This document shows, piece by piece, positions 36,094-45,456 of a stretch of DNA of 64,000 bases; positions within the stretch are counted from its first letter, which is position 1, and each line of letters opens with the position of its first letter. The DNA is taken from assembly GCA_963812335.1 (NCBI GenBank), contig CAWEUU010000005.1:186001-250000 (forward strand). The letters are read 5' to 3'. Origin of the DNA: VRUE01 sp963812335. GTDB taxonomy: Bacteria > Actinomycetota > Thermoleophilia > Solirubrobacterales > 70-9. The position numbers and the translations under genes are program-made. The notes beneath the pieces were generated by a model that saw only the letters and a list, made by a program, of their open reading frames with translations, had not been told where the DNA came from and did not search any database.

Positions 36094-36875
36094 CGCAGCA
36101 AAGCCGGGAGGTCGTCGATCACGTGGTCGGGGGGAGGTGCGGCGGCCTCGGCCTCGGCGCGGCTGCAAGCGCCCGTGAGGACGAGGATCGTCGTCAATCC
36201 GGCCCGCCGGCCGCCCTCGATATCCGAGGCGATCCGGTCGCCGACCATCGCCACCCGCTTGGCATTGGGGATCAGCTTCCGTGCCTGCTCGAAGAGATGG
36301 GGCTCAGGCTTGCCGCCGGTCTCCGCTTGCTTTCCGGAGGCCGTCTCGATCGCGGCGAGCACCGCGCCCGTGCCGGGCCAGGCGCCGCCCGGCATCGGCA
36401 GGGTCGGGTCGCGGCTGGTGGCGAACAGTTTTGCCCCGCCCTGCAGCGCCAGCGTCGCGGTCAGCAGCTCCTCGTAGTCGAAGCCGCGATGGCCGGAGAC
36501 TAGGACAACGTCCGCCTCGCGCCCGGCTTCGCCCTCGCACAGCTCCAATCCCGCCGCGGCGACGGTCTCGTGGAAGGCGGGCGCGCCGATCACGAAAGCC
36601 GTCGCACCCGCGCCGGCGCCCTCGGCTGCGAGGTCGGCCGTCGCTTCGCCCGCCGTGACGATGCGCTCAACCCCGATCACGAGGCCCGCCTCGCCCAGCC
36701 GCCGCGCATACTCGCTCGCTGGCTTGCCGGGGTTATTGGTGACGAAAACGATCTCCACCCCGCCTGTCAGCAGCTCGGTCAGCGCGTCGGCCGAGCCCGG
36801 CACCATCTCCCGACCAACCCAGACGACACCGTCCAGATCCACCAGCAGCCCGTCGAAGCCATCTATCAGCGCCAT
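36090..36875 (-). CDS. HAD-IIA family sugar/nucleotide phosphatase (NagD-like)
   Basis: The 261-residue protein has HAD motif I (LLVDLDGVVWVG), motif II (VFVTNNPGKP), motif III Lys in GGKPEPHLFEQARK and motif IV (VAMVGDRIASDIEGGRRAG), with a C2-type cap between motifs II and III. Such enzymes dephosphorylate small phosphates (for example p-nitrophenyl phosphate, glycerol phosphate or nucleotides). It precedes the MFS transporter gene in the same operon. Confidence 0.9.
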   Translation of the reverse strand: MALIDGFDGLLVDLDGVVWVGREMVPGSADALTELLTGGVEIVFVTNNPGKPASEYARRLGEAGLVIGVERIVTAGEATADLAAEGAGAGATAFVIGAPAFHETVAAAGLELCEGEAGREADVVLVSGHRGFDYEELLTATLALQGGAKLFATSRDPTLPMPGGAWPGTGAVLAAIETASGKQAETGGKPEPHLFEQARKLIPNAKRVAMVGDRIASDIEGGRRAGLTTILVLTGACSRAEAEAAAPPPDHVIDDLPALLR

Positions 36876-36894
36876 CAGTGCGCCCAGGCTATTA

Positions 36895-37006
36895 GGGGGC
36901 GTCCGGGTAGGGGCGAAACGTCTTGTACTTTTTCTGGGCGGGCGCTCGCGGACGACCCTCGACTGTCTTCAGAAAAAGTTAAGTGAAGCCCTACCCGGAC
37001 GCCCCC
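36895..37006. repeat. Nested long inverted repeat (divergent region)
   Basis: Outer arms 36895-36912 and 36989-37006 are a perfect 18-bp inverted repeat (GGGGGCGTCCGGGTAGGG and complement). Inside, ACTTTTTCTG (36927-36936) pairs perfectly with CAGAAAAAGT (36970-36979). It separates the divergent HAD and ABC genes. The A/T-rich inner stem stands out in this GC-rich sequence. Confidence 0.75.
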
Positions 37007-37023
37007 GCTAGGCCTCGCGTATT

Positions 37024-37767
37024 GTGCCCGCCGTGAGTTCCGCCAACGGCCAGGTCGTCGTCGCCTCCGACGTCTCGCGCCGCTACGGCGAGGGTGAGGC
37101 CGCCGTTGACGCCTTGGTCGGCGTCTCGACCGGCTTCGAGCGTGGGCGCTTCACCGCGATCATGGGGCCGTCGGGCTCGGGCAAGTCGACGCTGATGCAC
37201 ATCCTCGCCGGGCTCGACGCCCCGACCGCGGGCACGGTGACGCTCGACGGCGAGCAGATCACGGGCCTCGATGACGCGGCGTTGACCAGGCTGCGCCGCG
37301 ACAAACTCGGCTTCGTCTTCCAGTTCTTCAACCTGATGCCGGTGCTGAGCGCCGAAGAGAACCTCGTGCTGCCACTCTCGATCGCCGGCCGCAAGCCCGA
37401 CCCGGAGTGGCTCGAGCGGCTGATCCGCACGGTCGGGCTCGAGGACCGCCGCACGCACCGGCCCTCGGAGCTCTCCGGCGGCCAGCAGCAGCGCGTCGCC
37501 GTGGCCCGGGCGCTGGTCTCCAAACCGGCCGTGGTCTTCGCAGACGAGCCGACCGGAAACCTCGACTCGAAGGCGAGCGCCGGCGTGCTGGCGCTGCTGC
37601 GTCAGGCCGTCGACGAGTTCGAGCAGACGGTGATCATGGTCACCCACGATCCCGCCGCGGCGGCGCACGCCGACCGCCTGATCACCCTCAGCGACGGGCA
37701 GATCGTCCACGACGCGGCGCCCGGCTCGGCCGACGAGGTGATCGAGCTGATGAAGCAGATCGATTAG
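37024..37767 (+). CDS. ABC transporter ATP-binding protein (MacB/LolD type)
   Basis: The 247-residue ATPase has Walker A GPSGSGKST (about 44-52), the Q-loop in FVFQFFNLMP, signature LSGGQQQRVAVARAL, Walker B VVFADEPTGNLDS and switch His in MVTHDP. It pairs with the FtsX-like permease encoded 3 bases downstream. Such pairs drive mechanotransmission-type export of peptides, lipids or lipoproteins. GTG 37024 or the GTG at 37033 may be the start. Confidence 0.94.
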   Translation: MPAVSSANGQVVVASDVSRRYGEGEAAVDALVGVSTGFERGRFTAIMGPSGSGKSTLMHILAGLDAPTAGTVTLDGEQITGLDDAALTRLRRDKLGFVFQFFNLMPVLSAEENLVLPLSIAGRKPDPEWLERLIRTVGLEDRRTHRPSELSGGQQQRVAVARALVSKPAVVFADEPTGNLDSKASAGVLALLRQAVDEFEQTVIMVTHDPAAAAHADRLITLSDGQIVHDAAPGSADEVIELMKQID

Positions 37768-37770
37768 CGC

Positions 37771-40320
37771 TTGACCGGGCTCGCGCTCAAGAGCCTCTGG
37801 GCACGCAAGATGCGGGCACTGGCGACGACCGTCGCCGTCGTCATCGGCGTCGCCTTCGTCGCCGGCACCTACATCCTCACCGACACGACCTTCGCTGCCT
37901 TCGACGAAATCTTCGAAGACTCGCTGGCGAAGACCGACGTGGTGATCACCGCGCGCGAGGCGGTGCGCCAGGAAAACGGCGAGCTGCCGAGCTTCAGCTC
38001 CACCGTGCTGCCGCGGGTGAAACGGGCTCCCGGCGTCCGGGCTGCGGCCGGGATCATCAACTCGCCGGGTGGGTTCTTCGACGCCGACGGCGATCCGATC
38101 GGTTCCAAGTTCGCCCCCAAGTTCATCGGCTCGAATCGCCCCGAGGCGCTCGAATCGATCACCTATGTCGAGGGCCACAAGCCGCGCGACGCCACGCAGG
38201 TCTCGATCGACGAGGGGGCGGCGGACGAGGCCGGCCTCGAGCTCGGCGACACGATCCGGCTGGCGGCCGTGGAGCGGGCGAAGAGCTTTCGCCTGGTCGG
38301 CATCGTCAAGCTGGGGGATGCATCCTTCGGCGGCGCCAGCATCGCCGCGCTGACCCTTCCCGAGGCGCAGAGGCTGACCGGCAAGCAGGGCCAGTTCGAC
38401 GAACTCTGGGCGGCGGCGGCCGACGGGGTCTCAGAAACGGAGCTGCGGAGCCGAATCGCACCCCGCGTTCCCGCCGATCTGCTGGTCGAGACGGCGGCGG
38501 AAAACGCCGAACGCAACTCCAGCCAGATCCGCGACGACCTCGGCTTCCTGCGGATCGCGCTGCTCGTCTTCGCCTTCGTCGCCCTCTTCGTGGGCGCCTT
38601 CCTGATCTTCAACACCTTCTCGATCACGGTCGCCCAACGGATCAGGGAGTTCGGCATGCTGCGCACGCTCGGCGCGGGCCGCGGCCAGATCCTTGGCTCG
38701 GTCGTGGTCGAGGCGCTGGCGATCGGGGTGATCGGCGCGTTGCTCGGGCTACTTGGCGGCTATGCGATCGCGCTCGCGCTCAACGGGCTCTTCGTCGCGA
38801 TCGGGATCGACCTGCCGACCACGGCGCTGGTGACGAAGACGCGCACGATCTTCGTCTCGCTGGCGATCGGGATCGGCGTCACTCTGGTCTCCTCCTTCAT
38901 TCCCGCCCTGCGCGCGACGCGGGTGCCGCCGATCGCCGCTCTGCTGGCGCTGGAGTTGCCGCAGAGCCGGCGGCAAGGCGTTGTGGTGGTCGGGCTGGCC
39001 GTGTTGCTCGGGCTGGCCGGGTTGGCGATGGTGCTCGCCGGGCTCTTCGGCGGCGCCGGCGGTGGCTCGGCGGCCGGCTTGATCGGCGGCGGCGCAGTGG
39101 CGGTGCTGCTCGGCGTCTCGCTCTTCAGCCCGCGCCTGGTACGCCCGCTGGCGTCGCTGGCGGGGCGGCCGCTGGAGCTGCTGCGGCGCTTGATTGGCCG
39201 CCTCGCCCGTGAGAACACGCAGCGCAACCCGGCCCGCACTGCGGTCACCGCGGCGGCGTTGATGATCGGGCTCGCCGTCGTCGCCTTCGTCACGGTCTTC
39301 GCCTCGGGAATCAAGAGCTCGATCGCGACCGCCGTCGACGAGAGCTTTCAGGGCGAGCTGGTGATCCAGAACACGGACGGCTTCTCACCGATCTCGCCCA
39401 AGGCCGCAGTCGCCGCTGAGCGGGAGCCCGGTGTCGCGCTGGTCTCGACCCTGCGCGCGTCGGAAGCGAGGGTGCTCGACGGCGGGGGCAAGAAGCGCGT
39501 TTCGGCGCTCGCGCCCGATGCGGGAGCGGTGCTCGACATCAACTGGGTCGAGGGAGGCCCGGGAACGCTGCGGCGGCTGAGCGACCGCGAGGTGGTCGTC
39601 AACGAGTCGCTCGCCTCGGGCCTCGGGCTCGAGCGCGGCGACGAAGTTCGCTTCCTGACCCAGACCGGCCGCAGGCCGCGCCTGCGGGTCGTCGGCGAGT
39701 TTGAGGACCGGGCTGGGCTGTTTGGCGGCGCGATCGTCACCCAGGGGCTGATGGCCCGTGCCTTCGACCAGCGCGATGACTCGCTCGATTTCGTCAAGCT
39801 GGCGCCGGGCGCCGACGCCGAGGCGACCCAGGCGCGGCTGGTGCGGCGGATGGACCGCGACTTTCCCGTTGCCGAGGTGCGCAACCAGCAGGAACTGAAG
39901 GAAAGCCAAGAAGAACAGATCAACCAGCTGCTCGGCCTGATCTATGCCCTGCTGGCGCTGGCCGTGATCGTCTCCCTGTTCGGCATCGCCAACACGCTCG
40001 CGCTCTCGATCCACGAGCGCCGCCGCGAGCTGGGCATGCTGCGCGCGATCGGCATGTCGCGCCGCCAGGTGCGGACGATGATCCGCTACGAGGCCGTGAT
40101 CACGGCGCTGATCGGCGCCCTGCTGGGAATGGCGATCGGGGTCGTCTTCGCGGCGCTGATCGCCCAGCCGCTGAAGGACGAAGGCTTCGTCCTCTCCTAC
40201 CCGATCGGACAGCTGATCGCGATGCTCCTCTTCGCCGCCTTCGCCGGCGTGCTCGCAGCGATCCCGCCCGCCCGCCGCGCCTCACGCCTAGACGTGCTCG
40301 AGTCGCTCCAGTACGAGTAG
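37771..40320 (+). CDS. FtsX-like ABC transporter permease
   Basis: The 849-residue protein starts at TTG 37771. It has an N-terminal transmembrane helix followed by an extracytoplasmic MacB-PCD-type domain, two FtsX permease modules (IREFGMLRTLGAGRGQILGS and RRRELGMLRAIGMSRRQVRT) and about ten transmembrane helices. This double-FtsX arrangement is typical of actinobacterial MacB-like exporters. The substrate is unknown. Confidence 0.92.
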   Translation: MTGLALKSLWARKMRALATTVAVVIGVAFVAGTYILTDTTFAAFDEIFEDSLAKTDVVITAREAVRQENGELPSFSSTVLPRVKRAPGVRAAAGIINSPGGFFDADGDPIGSKFAPKFIGSNRPEALESITYVEGHKPRDATQVSIDEGAADEAGLELGDTIRLAAVERAKSFRLVGIVKLGDASFGGASIAALTLPEAQRLTGKQGQFDELWAAAADGVSETELRSRIAPRVPADLLVETAAENAERNSSQIRDDLGFLRIALLVFAFVALFVGAFLIFNTFSITVAQRIREFGMLRTLGAGRGQILGSVVVEALAIGVIGALLGLLGGYAIALALNGLFVAIGIDLPTTALVTKTRTIFVSLAIGIGVTLVSSFIPALRATRVPPIAALLALELPQSRRQGVVVVGLAVLLGLAGLAMVLAGLFGGAGGGSAAGLIGGGAVAVLLGVSLFSPRLVRPLASLAGRPLELLRRLIGRLARENTQRNPARTAVTAAALMIGLAVVAFVTVFASGIKSSIATAVDESFQGELVIQNTDGFSPISPKAAVAAEREPGVALVSTLRASEARVLDGGGKKRVSALAPDAGAVLDINWVEGGPGTLRRLSDREVVVNESLASGLGLERGDEVRFLTQTGRRPRLRVVGEFEDRAGLFGGAIVTQGLMARAFDQRDDSLDFVKLAPGADAEATQARLVRRMDRDFPVAEVRNQQELKESQEEQINQLLGLIYALLALAVIVSLFGIANTLALSIHERRRELGMLRAIGMSRRQVRTMIRYEAVITALIGALLGMAIGVVFAALIAQPLKDEGFVLSYPIGQLIAMLLFAAFAGVLAAIPPARRASRLDVLESLQYE

Positions 40321-40327
40321 AACCAAG

Positions 40328-40360
40328 GTCCTAGGTGCAGCGCATATCGGCGTCCTAGGT
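40328..40360. repeat. Pair of GTCCTAGGT direct repeats
   Basis: GTCCTAGGT occurs at 40328-40336 and 40352-40360, 24 bases apart, in the 107-base gap between the permease and csoR stops. Each contains the palindrome CCTAGG. The gap also has distant complementary ends (CCAAGGTC near 40323 and GACCTTGG near 40421). It may be a terminator or a protein site; nothing firm. Confidence 0.35.
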
Positions 40361-40427
40361 CACTTGCGTGCCAGAGCACGCCACGCTCCTGCGTCCTTGA
40401 TCTGCTTACCCCTACGACGACCTTGGC

Positions 40428-40721
40428 CTAGCCATGACGCAAGAGCCGTCTGACGGCCGCCATCAGCTCCTCGGTGCGCTGCGGCTGGTCCGCCTCGTCC
40501 GCGCCGACGACGCAGTGCGAGGCGTGGTCGCTGAGCAGCTCCAGGGCCACCTTGTCGAGCGCGGCTTGGATCGCGGTCAGCTGGGTGACGACATCGATGC
40601 AGTAGCGGTCCTCCTCGACCATGCCGGCGACGCCGCGGACCTGGCCCTCGATCCGGCGCAGGCGCCTGAGCACGGCCTCCCTGTCGGAGCTGTAGCCGCG
40701 GGTCTCCGCGCCGGCGCTCAT
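40428..40721 (-). CDS. csoR: CsoR-family copper-sensing repressor
   Basis: The 97-residue all-helical protein has LRRLRRIEGQVRGVAGMVEE and the Cu(I)-binding Cys-His-Cys set (C41 in RYCIDVV, and His and Cys in HASHC). This matches CsoR, which leaves its operator when it binds Cu(I). Its ATG overlaps the stop of the DUF4396 gene, and a fitting operator lies upstream of that gene at 41355. The regulator is therefore second in its own autoregulated operon. Confidence 0.93.
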   Translation of the reverse strand: MSAGAETRGYSSDREAVLRRLRRIEGQVRGVAGMVEEDRYCIDVVTQLTAIQAALDKVALELLSDHASHCVVGADEADQPQRTEELMAAVRRLLRHG

Positions 40722-41311
40722 CCGAACAGCTCCGCGAGCAGCACGGCGCCACCGAAGAGGGCCATCGCGCCGGCGACGTAGGCGACCACGCGCACCGGCG
40801 GGCCGCCGTGGATTCCGGTCTCATGGACGACTGCGTGGCCCTTGCCGCGGGCGATCAGCCAGCGGTTGACCGGCACCGCGATCATGCCGGCGATCGCGAG
40901 CGCGAAGGCGAGGCTGCCCCAGAACAGCAGCGAGCCCAGCCCGGCCTCCATCGCGCCCGGGATCGCGACGACGATCGCGTTGTCGACGACCTCCATCGTC
41001 GCGATGCTGAGCGTGTCGGAGGCGAGTGCGATCGGGATCACGGCGGAGAGCGCGAGCCCGGCGCGCAGCAGCGGCAGGCTGGTCAGCCCGTAGCCGAAGA
41101 GGAAAGCGAGCGCGACCGCGAGCGCGACGGTGGCGAGGTTGGAGAGCCCAAGGGCGGTGCCGATCGCCATCCCGGCCACCTCGCCGATCGCGCAGCCGGT
41201 GAGGCAGTGCAGGGTGGCGGAGATCGCGACCGCGGTCAGCGCGGCGCCCTCGGTCGGCATCGCGTGGTGGTCGTGGGTGCGGGCGTGTTCTACGTGAGCG
41301 CTGGCGTCCAT
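40718..41311 (-). CDS. DUF4396 membrane protein, probably copper-linked
   Basis: The 197-residue protein has a His-rich lead (HVEHARTHDHHAMPTEG), the DUF4396 motif ATLHCLTGCAIGEVAGM and about five to six transmembrane helices. The function of DUF4396 is not established. Its placement directly behind a CsoR-type operator and before csoR suggests a copper response. The conserved Cys and His residues could bind the metal. Confidence 0.82.
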   Translation of the reverse strand: MDASAHVEHARTHDHHAMPTEGAALTAVAISATLHCLTGCAIGEVAGMAIGTALGLSNLATVALAVALAFLFGYGLTSLPLLRAGLALSAVIPIALASDTLSIATMEVVDNAIVVAIPGAMEAGLGSLLFWGSLAFALAIAGMIAVPVNRWLIARGKGHAVVHETGIHGGPPVRVVAYVAGAMALFGGAVLLAELFG

Positions 41312-41354
41312 GCGATCTCCTGGTCCGGGAAGTTCTCGGGCGTCACCGTAGCAG

Positions 41355-41371
41355 ATACCCCTAGGGGGTAT
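41355..41371. promoter_or_regulatory. CsoR operator
   Basis: ATACCCCTAGGGGGTAT is a G/C-run pseudopalindrome of the CsoR type, 44 bases upstream of the DUF4396-csoR operon start. Binding of CsoR here in the absence of Cu(I) would repress the operon. Confidence 0.85.
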
Positions 41372-41442
41372 ATCGCGAAGGCTCTGCTATGCGGGCCGAT
41401 CTCACACGACAATTGCGGCGTCCGCTGTAACGTCAGGGTCAG

Positions 41443-41650
41443 GGGCCCGAGCCGGTCGAGATCGGCGGCTACGAGCTGCCGGCGGGGATCTCGGTCGCCC
41501 CCTCGATCTACCTCGCCCACCGCGACCCCGAGGTCTATCCGGATCCCGGGGCGTTCAAGCCGGAGCGCTTCCTCGAGACGCCGCCCGGCACCTACACCTG
41601 GATCCCCTTCGGCGGCGGCGTTCGCCGCTGCCTCGGCGCCTCCTTCGCCT
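41443..41650 (+). pseudogene. Cytochrome P450 C-terminal remnant
   Basis: After an in-frame TAA at 41428, the frame reads GPEPVEIGGYELPAGISVAP, then HRDPEVYPDPGAFKPERFLE and the heme loop FGGGVRRCLGASFA. This is the unmistakable C-terminal third of a P450, with the heme-ligand Cys. The rest of the enzyme upstream is missing, and the homology stops just before the nrdJ 3' end. No start or ribosome site is present. Confidence 0.8.
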
Positions 41651-41661
41651 GCCTCAGGCGA

Positions 41662-44486
41662 TCAACCGCAGCCGGTGTTGTTCCCGCAAGAGGAGCAGGT
41701 GTAACACGAGCCCGTGCGCTGCATCATGCCGCCGCACTGCTCGCAGGCCGGGCCGAGGTCGAGGCCCTGCATCCTGGCCGGGACGACCGGCGGCGTTTCG
41801 GTGAAGGCCGCCGTCGCGGGGACCGGCTCGCCGCCGCTTGCCTTGGCCTTCTCGGCGCCGTTGCCGGGCTTCGCGTGGCCGTTGCCGCCGTTGGACGGGC
41901 CGGCGGTGTCGGTGGCGATGCCGAGCCCCAGTTGTGAGGTCTCCGCCTCCTGCTTGGCGCGCACCGCCTGGGTCATGATCCCCAGTTCCTCGAGCGTGTC
42001 GGTGTCCTCGATGAAGCGGCTCGCGACCCAGCGCATGATGTAGTCGGGCAGCGATTTGGCGAACGGGATCTCGGTGTTGCCGGTGATCCCCTCCGGCTCG
42101 AAGCGCATGTAGCTGAACTTGCGCACGAAGTCTTCGAGCGGCACGCCGTACTGCAGGCCGAGCGAGATCGCCGTCGCGAAGGCGTTCATCAGCCCGCGCA
42201 TCGTCGAGCCCTCCTTGCCGATGTCGGTGAGGAAGATCTCGCCGACCGAGCCATCCTCGTATTTGCCGGCGGTGATGTAGCCCTCGTGGCCGGCGATCGA
42301 GAACTTGTGGGTGATCGATTCGCGCTCGCGCGGCATCCGCTTGCGCTCCGGCGGCGCCACGACGACCTCGGTCCCCTTCTCGTCCTGCGCGTCGGTGCGC
42401 AGCGCCTGTGCGGTCTTCGAGCCGTCGCGGTAGATCGCCAGCGCCTTGAGCCCGCCCTTCCAGCCGCGCGTGTAGGCGTCGGCGATGTCGTCGACCGTGG
42501 CGCTCTGCGGCAGGTTGACCGTCTTCGAGATCGCCCCCGAGATGAACGGCTGGGTCGCGGCCATCATGTCGATGTGGCCGGTGTGGGAGATCGCCCGCTC
42601 GCCGACCGCGACGTCGAAGACCGGCAGGTGCTCGTCCTTCAGCCCCGGGGCGCCGACGATCGTCGCCTTCTCGGTGATGTGGGCGTTGATCTGGTCGATC
42701 TCGGCCTCGCCGTAGCCGAGCCGCTGCAGCGCCAGCGGCACCGAGCGGTTGGCGATCGTCATCTGCCCGCCGCCGACCAGCTCCTTGAACTTGACCAGCG
42801 AGAAGTCGGGCTCGATCCCGGTCGTGTCGCAGTCCATCAGGAAGCTGATCGTCCCGGTCGGCGCCAGCACCGTCGCCTGCGCGTTGCGGTAGCCGTGCTG
42901 CTCGCCGAGCTCGACCGCCTCGTCCCAGGCGCTCTGGGCCGCCTCGAGCAGGTCGGCCTTGATCCCGGTCGGGTCGATGTCGTAGGCGGCGTCGCGGTGC
43001 ATCCGCATGACGCCGTTGTGCGCCTCGCTGATTGCGCTCGTACTCGTCGTAGGGGCCGGTCGCTCCGGCGGCGATCTCGGCCGACTGGCGGTAGGCGCGG
43101 CCGGTCATCAGCGCCGTGATCGCGGCGGCGACGTTGCGGCCTTCGTCGGAGTCGTAGGGCAGCCCGTCGGACATCAGCAGCGCGCCGAGGTTGGCGTAGC
43201 CGAGGCCGAGCTGGCGGAAGGCGTTGGCGTTCTCGCCGATCTCCTCGGTCGGGTAGCTGGAGAAGCCGACGACGATCTCTTGGGCGAGGAAGACGATGTC
43301 GACCGCGTGCTTGAAGTCCTCGACATCGAAGCTGCCGTCCTCGCGGCGGAACTTCATCAGGTTGAGCGAGGCCAGGTTGCAGGCCGAGTCGTCGACGTGC
43401 ATGTACTCGGTACAGGGATTAGACGCATTAATTCGACCCGACTCCGGGCAGGTGTGCCAGCGGTTGATGATCGTGTCGTACTGGACGCCCGGGTCGGCGC
43501 AGCGCCAGGCGGCGTCGGCGATCTCGTTCATCAGCTCGCGCGCCTGCAGCGTCTTCGTCGTCTCGCCGGTGGTGCGCGCCTTCAGCTGCCCAGTCCTCGC
43601 CGGCCTCGAACGCCTCCATGAACTCGTCGGTCACCCGCACCGAGTTGTTGGCGTTCTGGTACTGGATCGAGGTGAAGCCCTCGCCGTCGATCGACATGTC
43701 GAAGCCGGCGTCGCGCAGCGCGCCCGCCTTCTCCTCCTCGTCGGCCTTGCAGTAGATGAAGTGCTCGATATCGGGGTGGTCGACGTCGAGGACGACCATC
43801 TTCGCCGCCCGCCGCGTCTTGCCGCCCGACTTGATCGTCCCCGCCCAGGCGTCGGCGCCGCGCATGAAGCTGACCGGGCCGCTGGCGAGGCCGCCCTTCT
43901 TGAGCGGCTCCATCGAGCCGCGGATGTTGGAGAGGTTGATCCCCGAGCCCGAGCCGCCGCGGAAGATCATGCCCTCCTTGGTGTTCCAGTCGAGGATCGA
44001 CTCCATCGTGTCGTCGAACACTGAGGATAAAGCAGGCACTACATTGCGGCTGCTCCTCGAAGCCGACGTTGAACCAGACCGGCGAGTTGAATGCCGCCTT
44101 CTGGTTGAGCAGGATCGAGGTCAGCTCGGCTTCGAAGGCGTCGGCGTCCTCGTCGGAGGCGAAGTAGCCGCCCTCGCGCCCCCAGCCGGAGATCGTCCCG
44201 GCGACGCGGCCGATCATCTGTTTGACCGAGCTCTCGCGCTGCTCGGTGCCGAGCTGGCCGCGGAAGTACTTCTGGGCGACGATGTTGGTCGCGTTCTGGC
44301 TCCAGCTCCTCGGGAAACTCGACCTCGCGCTGCTCGAAGGCCGGCGCCGCGGGATCGCCGATCACGGCGTCGCGCGACTTCCCACTCGATCTCGTCGAAG
44401 GGGTGCGTTCCCGGGGAGGAGAAGCGGCGTTCGACAGCCAGGCCCTGGAGACCGTTTTTCGGGCTGCTGGTGGCGGTCTGGGACAT
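41662..44486 (-). CDS. nrdJ: Class II (B12-dependent) ribonucleotide reductase, several frameshifts in this sequence
   Basis: The gene starts with ATG 44486 after a GAGAGGAG site (MSQTATSSPKNGLQGLAVER). Pieces in all three frames together cover the enzyme: EGMIFRGGSGSGINLSNIRG, NPCTEYMHVDDSACNLASLN, GTISFLMDCDTTGIEPDFSL, and a Cys-rich tail (CEQCGGMMQRTGSCYTCSSC). It reduces ribonucleotides to deoxyribonucleotides with adenosylcobalamin. Frame breaks near 44371, 44307, 44019, 43590 and 43030 are each repaired by deleting one base. Five +1 shifts in about 1.4 kb of an essential gene suggest sequence error. The C-terminal 450 residues, from the start at 43008, are intact. Confidence 0.88.
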
Positions 44487-44696
44487 CGAACTTCTCCTCT
44501 CGGGGCGGTTTTAGGGGGGAGCTGCCCAGGATCGTCAACGAGTCGGACAGACTTTGTGATGACTGAACTCCGCAAACGCCGCAGAAATTGAGCTGCCAAC
44601 TCCCTCTATGGTGACAAGGACGATGGCACGGGCACGGGCCGAAACTGCAGGGCGCGGGCGGCCGAAAGGGCCGAATCTGCAAAGGAAGTTGCAAAT

Positions 44697-45346
44697 GAGG
44701 CGATCGCCGCCGTCAAGCCGCGCCTGCGCGGCGTCTCGCACCAGTGGGCCTTCTTCGTCTCGCTCTTCCTCGGCATCGGGCTGATCGTCGCCGCGAAGAC
44801 GCCGAAGGCGACCCTGGCGGTGGCGATCTATGCGCTCAGCCTCTCCGCCCTGCTCGGCACCAGCGCGCTCTACCACCGGGTCAACTGGAAGCGGCCGGAA
44901 GTGCGCCGCTGGATGCGCCGGCTCGATCACTCGATGATCTTCTTCCTCATCGCGGGGACCTACACGCCTTTCGCCCTGCTGGTGCTCAGCGGCCCGCTCG
45001 CCGACGCGATCCTGGTCGTCGTCTGGATCGGCGCGATCGCCGGCGCGATGGTGGAGATGGTCTGGATCGACCACCCGAAATGGGTCGCGGCGCTGATCTA
45101 CATGTCCCTCGGCTGGGTCGCCTGCGTAGCCTTCCCCGAGCTCTGGTCGGACATGGGGGTCGCCGGCACCCTGCTGGTCGCCGCCGGCGGCCTCCTGTAC
45201 ACCGCCGGCGCCGTCGTCTACGCCACCCAGCGACCCAACCCAAACCCCCGCGTCTTCGGCTACCACGAGGTCTTCCACGCCCTCGTCATACCGCCGCCGC
45301 AGCCCACTTCTCAGCTATCGCCTTCTTCGCGCTCCCTGCCGCTTGA
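44697..45346 (+). CDS. Hemolysin III / YqfA family membrane protein, C-terminal frameshift
   Basis: The frame reads AIAAVKPRLRGVSHQWAFFV, GTSALYHRVNWKRPEVRRWM, RRLDHSMIFFLIAGTYTPFA and FGYHEVFHALVI, the conserved blocks of hemolysin III-like (PAQR superfamily) seven-helix proteins. No ATG, GTG or TTG occurs in this frame between its opening at 44592 and GTG 44820, so the start is unresolved; I give the beginning of clear homology. A break near 45291 (one base lost or two added) is needed to end in AAAAHFSAIAFFALPAA at 45346; the unshifted frame runs on to 45563. The function of the family in bacteria is unclear. Confidence 0.75.
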
Positions 45347-45366
45347 CACGCGAGGAGTCCGGGGGT

Positions 45367-45445
45367 TTCCCCTGGGGGAACTTGTGAGCACGCCCCTGAC
45401 CGTGGACCTTGAAGGCGGATCCAGCGGCGGGTTCCACCAGGGGAA
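45367..45445. terminator. Imperfect hairpin between convergent genes
   Basis: TTCCCCTGGGGGAAC at 45367-45381 and GTTCCACCAGGGGAA at 45431-45445 are complementary at 14 of 15 positions. It lies between the hemolysin III-like gene and the convergent siroheme gene, so a bidirectional terminator is likely; the 49-base interior holds a further weak hairpin. Confidence 0.5.
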
Positions 45446-45456
45446 CCCGGTCACAC

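Noticed and set aside
44487..44696. Cobalamin riboswitch or NrdR box before nrdJ
   Set aside because: No B12-box-like sequence or NrdR palindrome was found in the 210 bases upstream of the gene; only a purine-rich ribosome site is clear.
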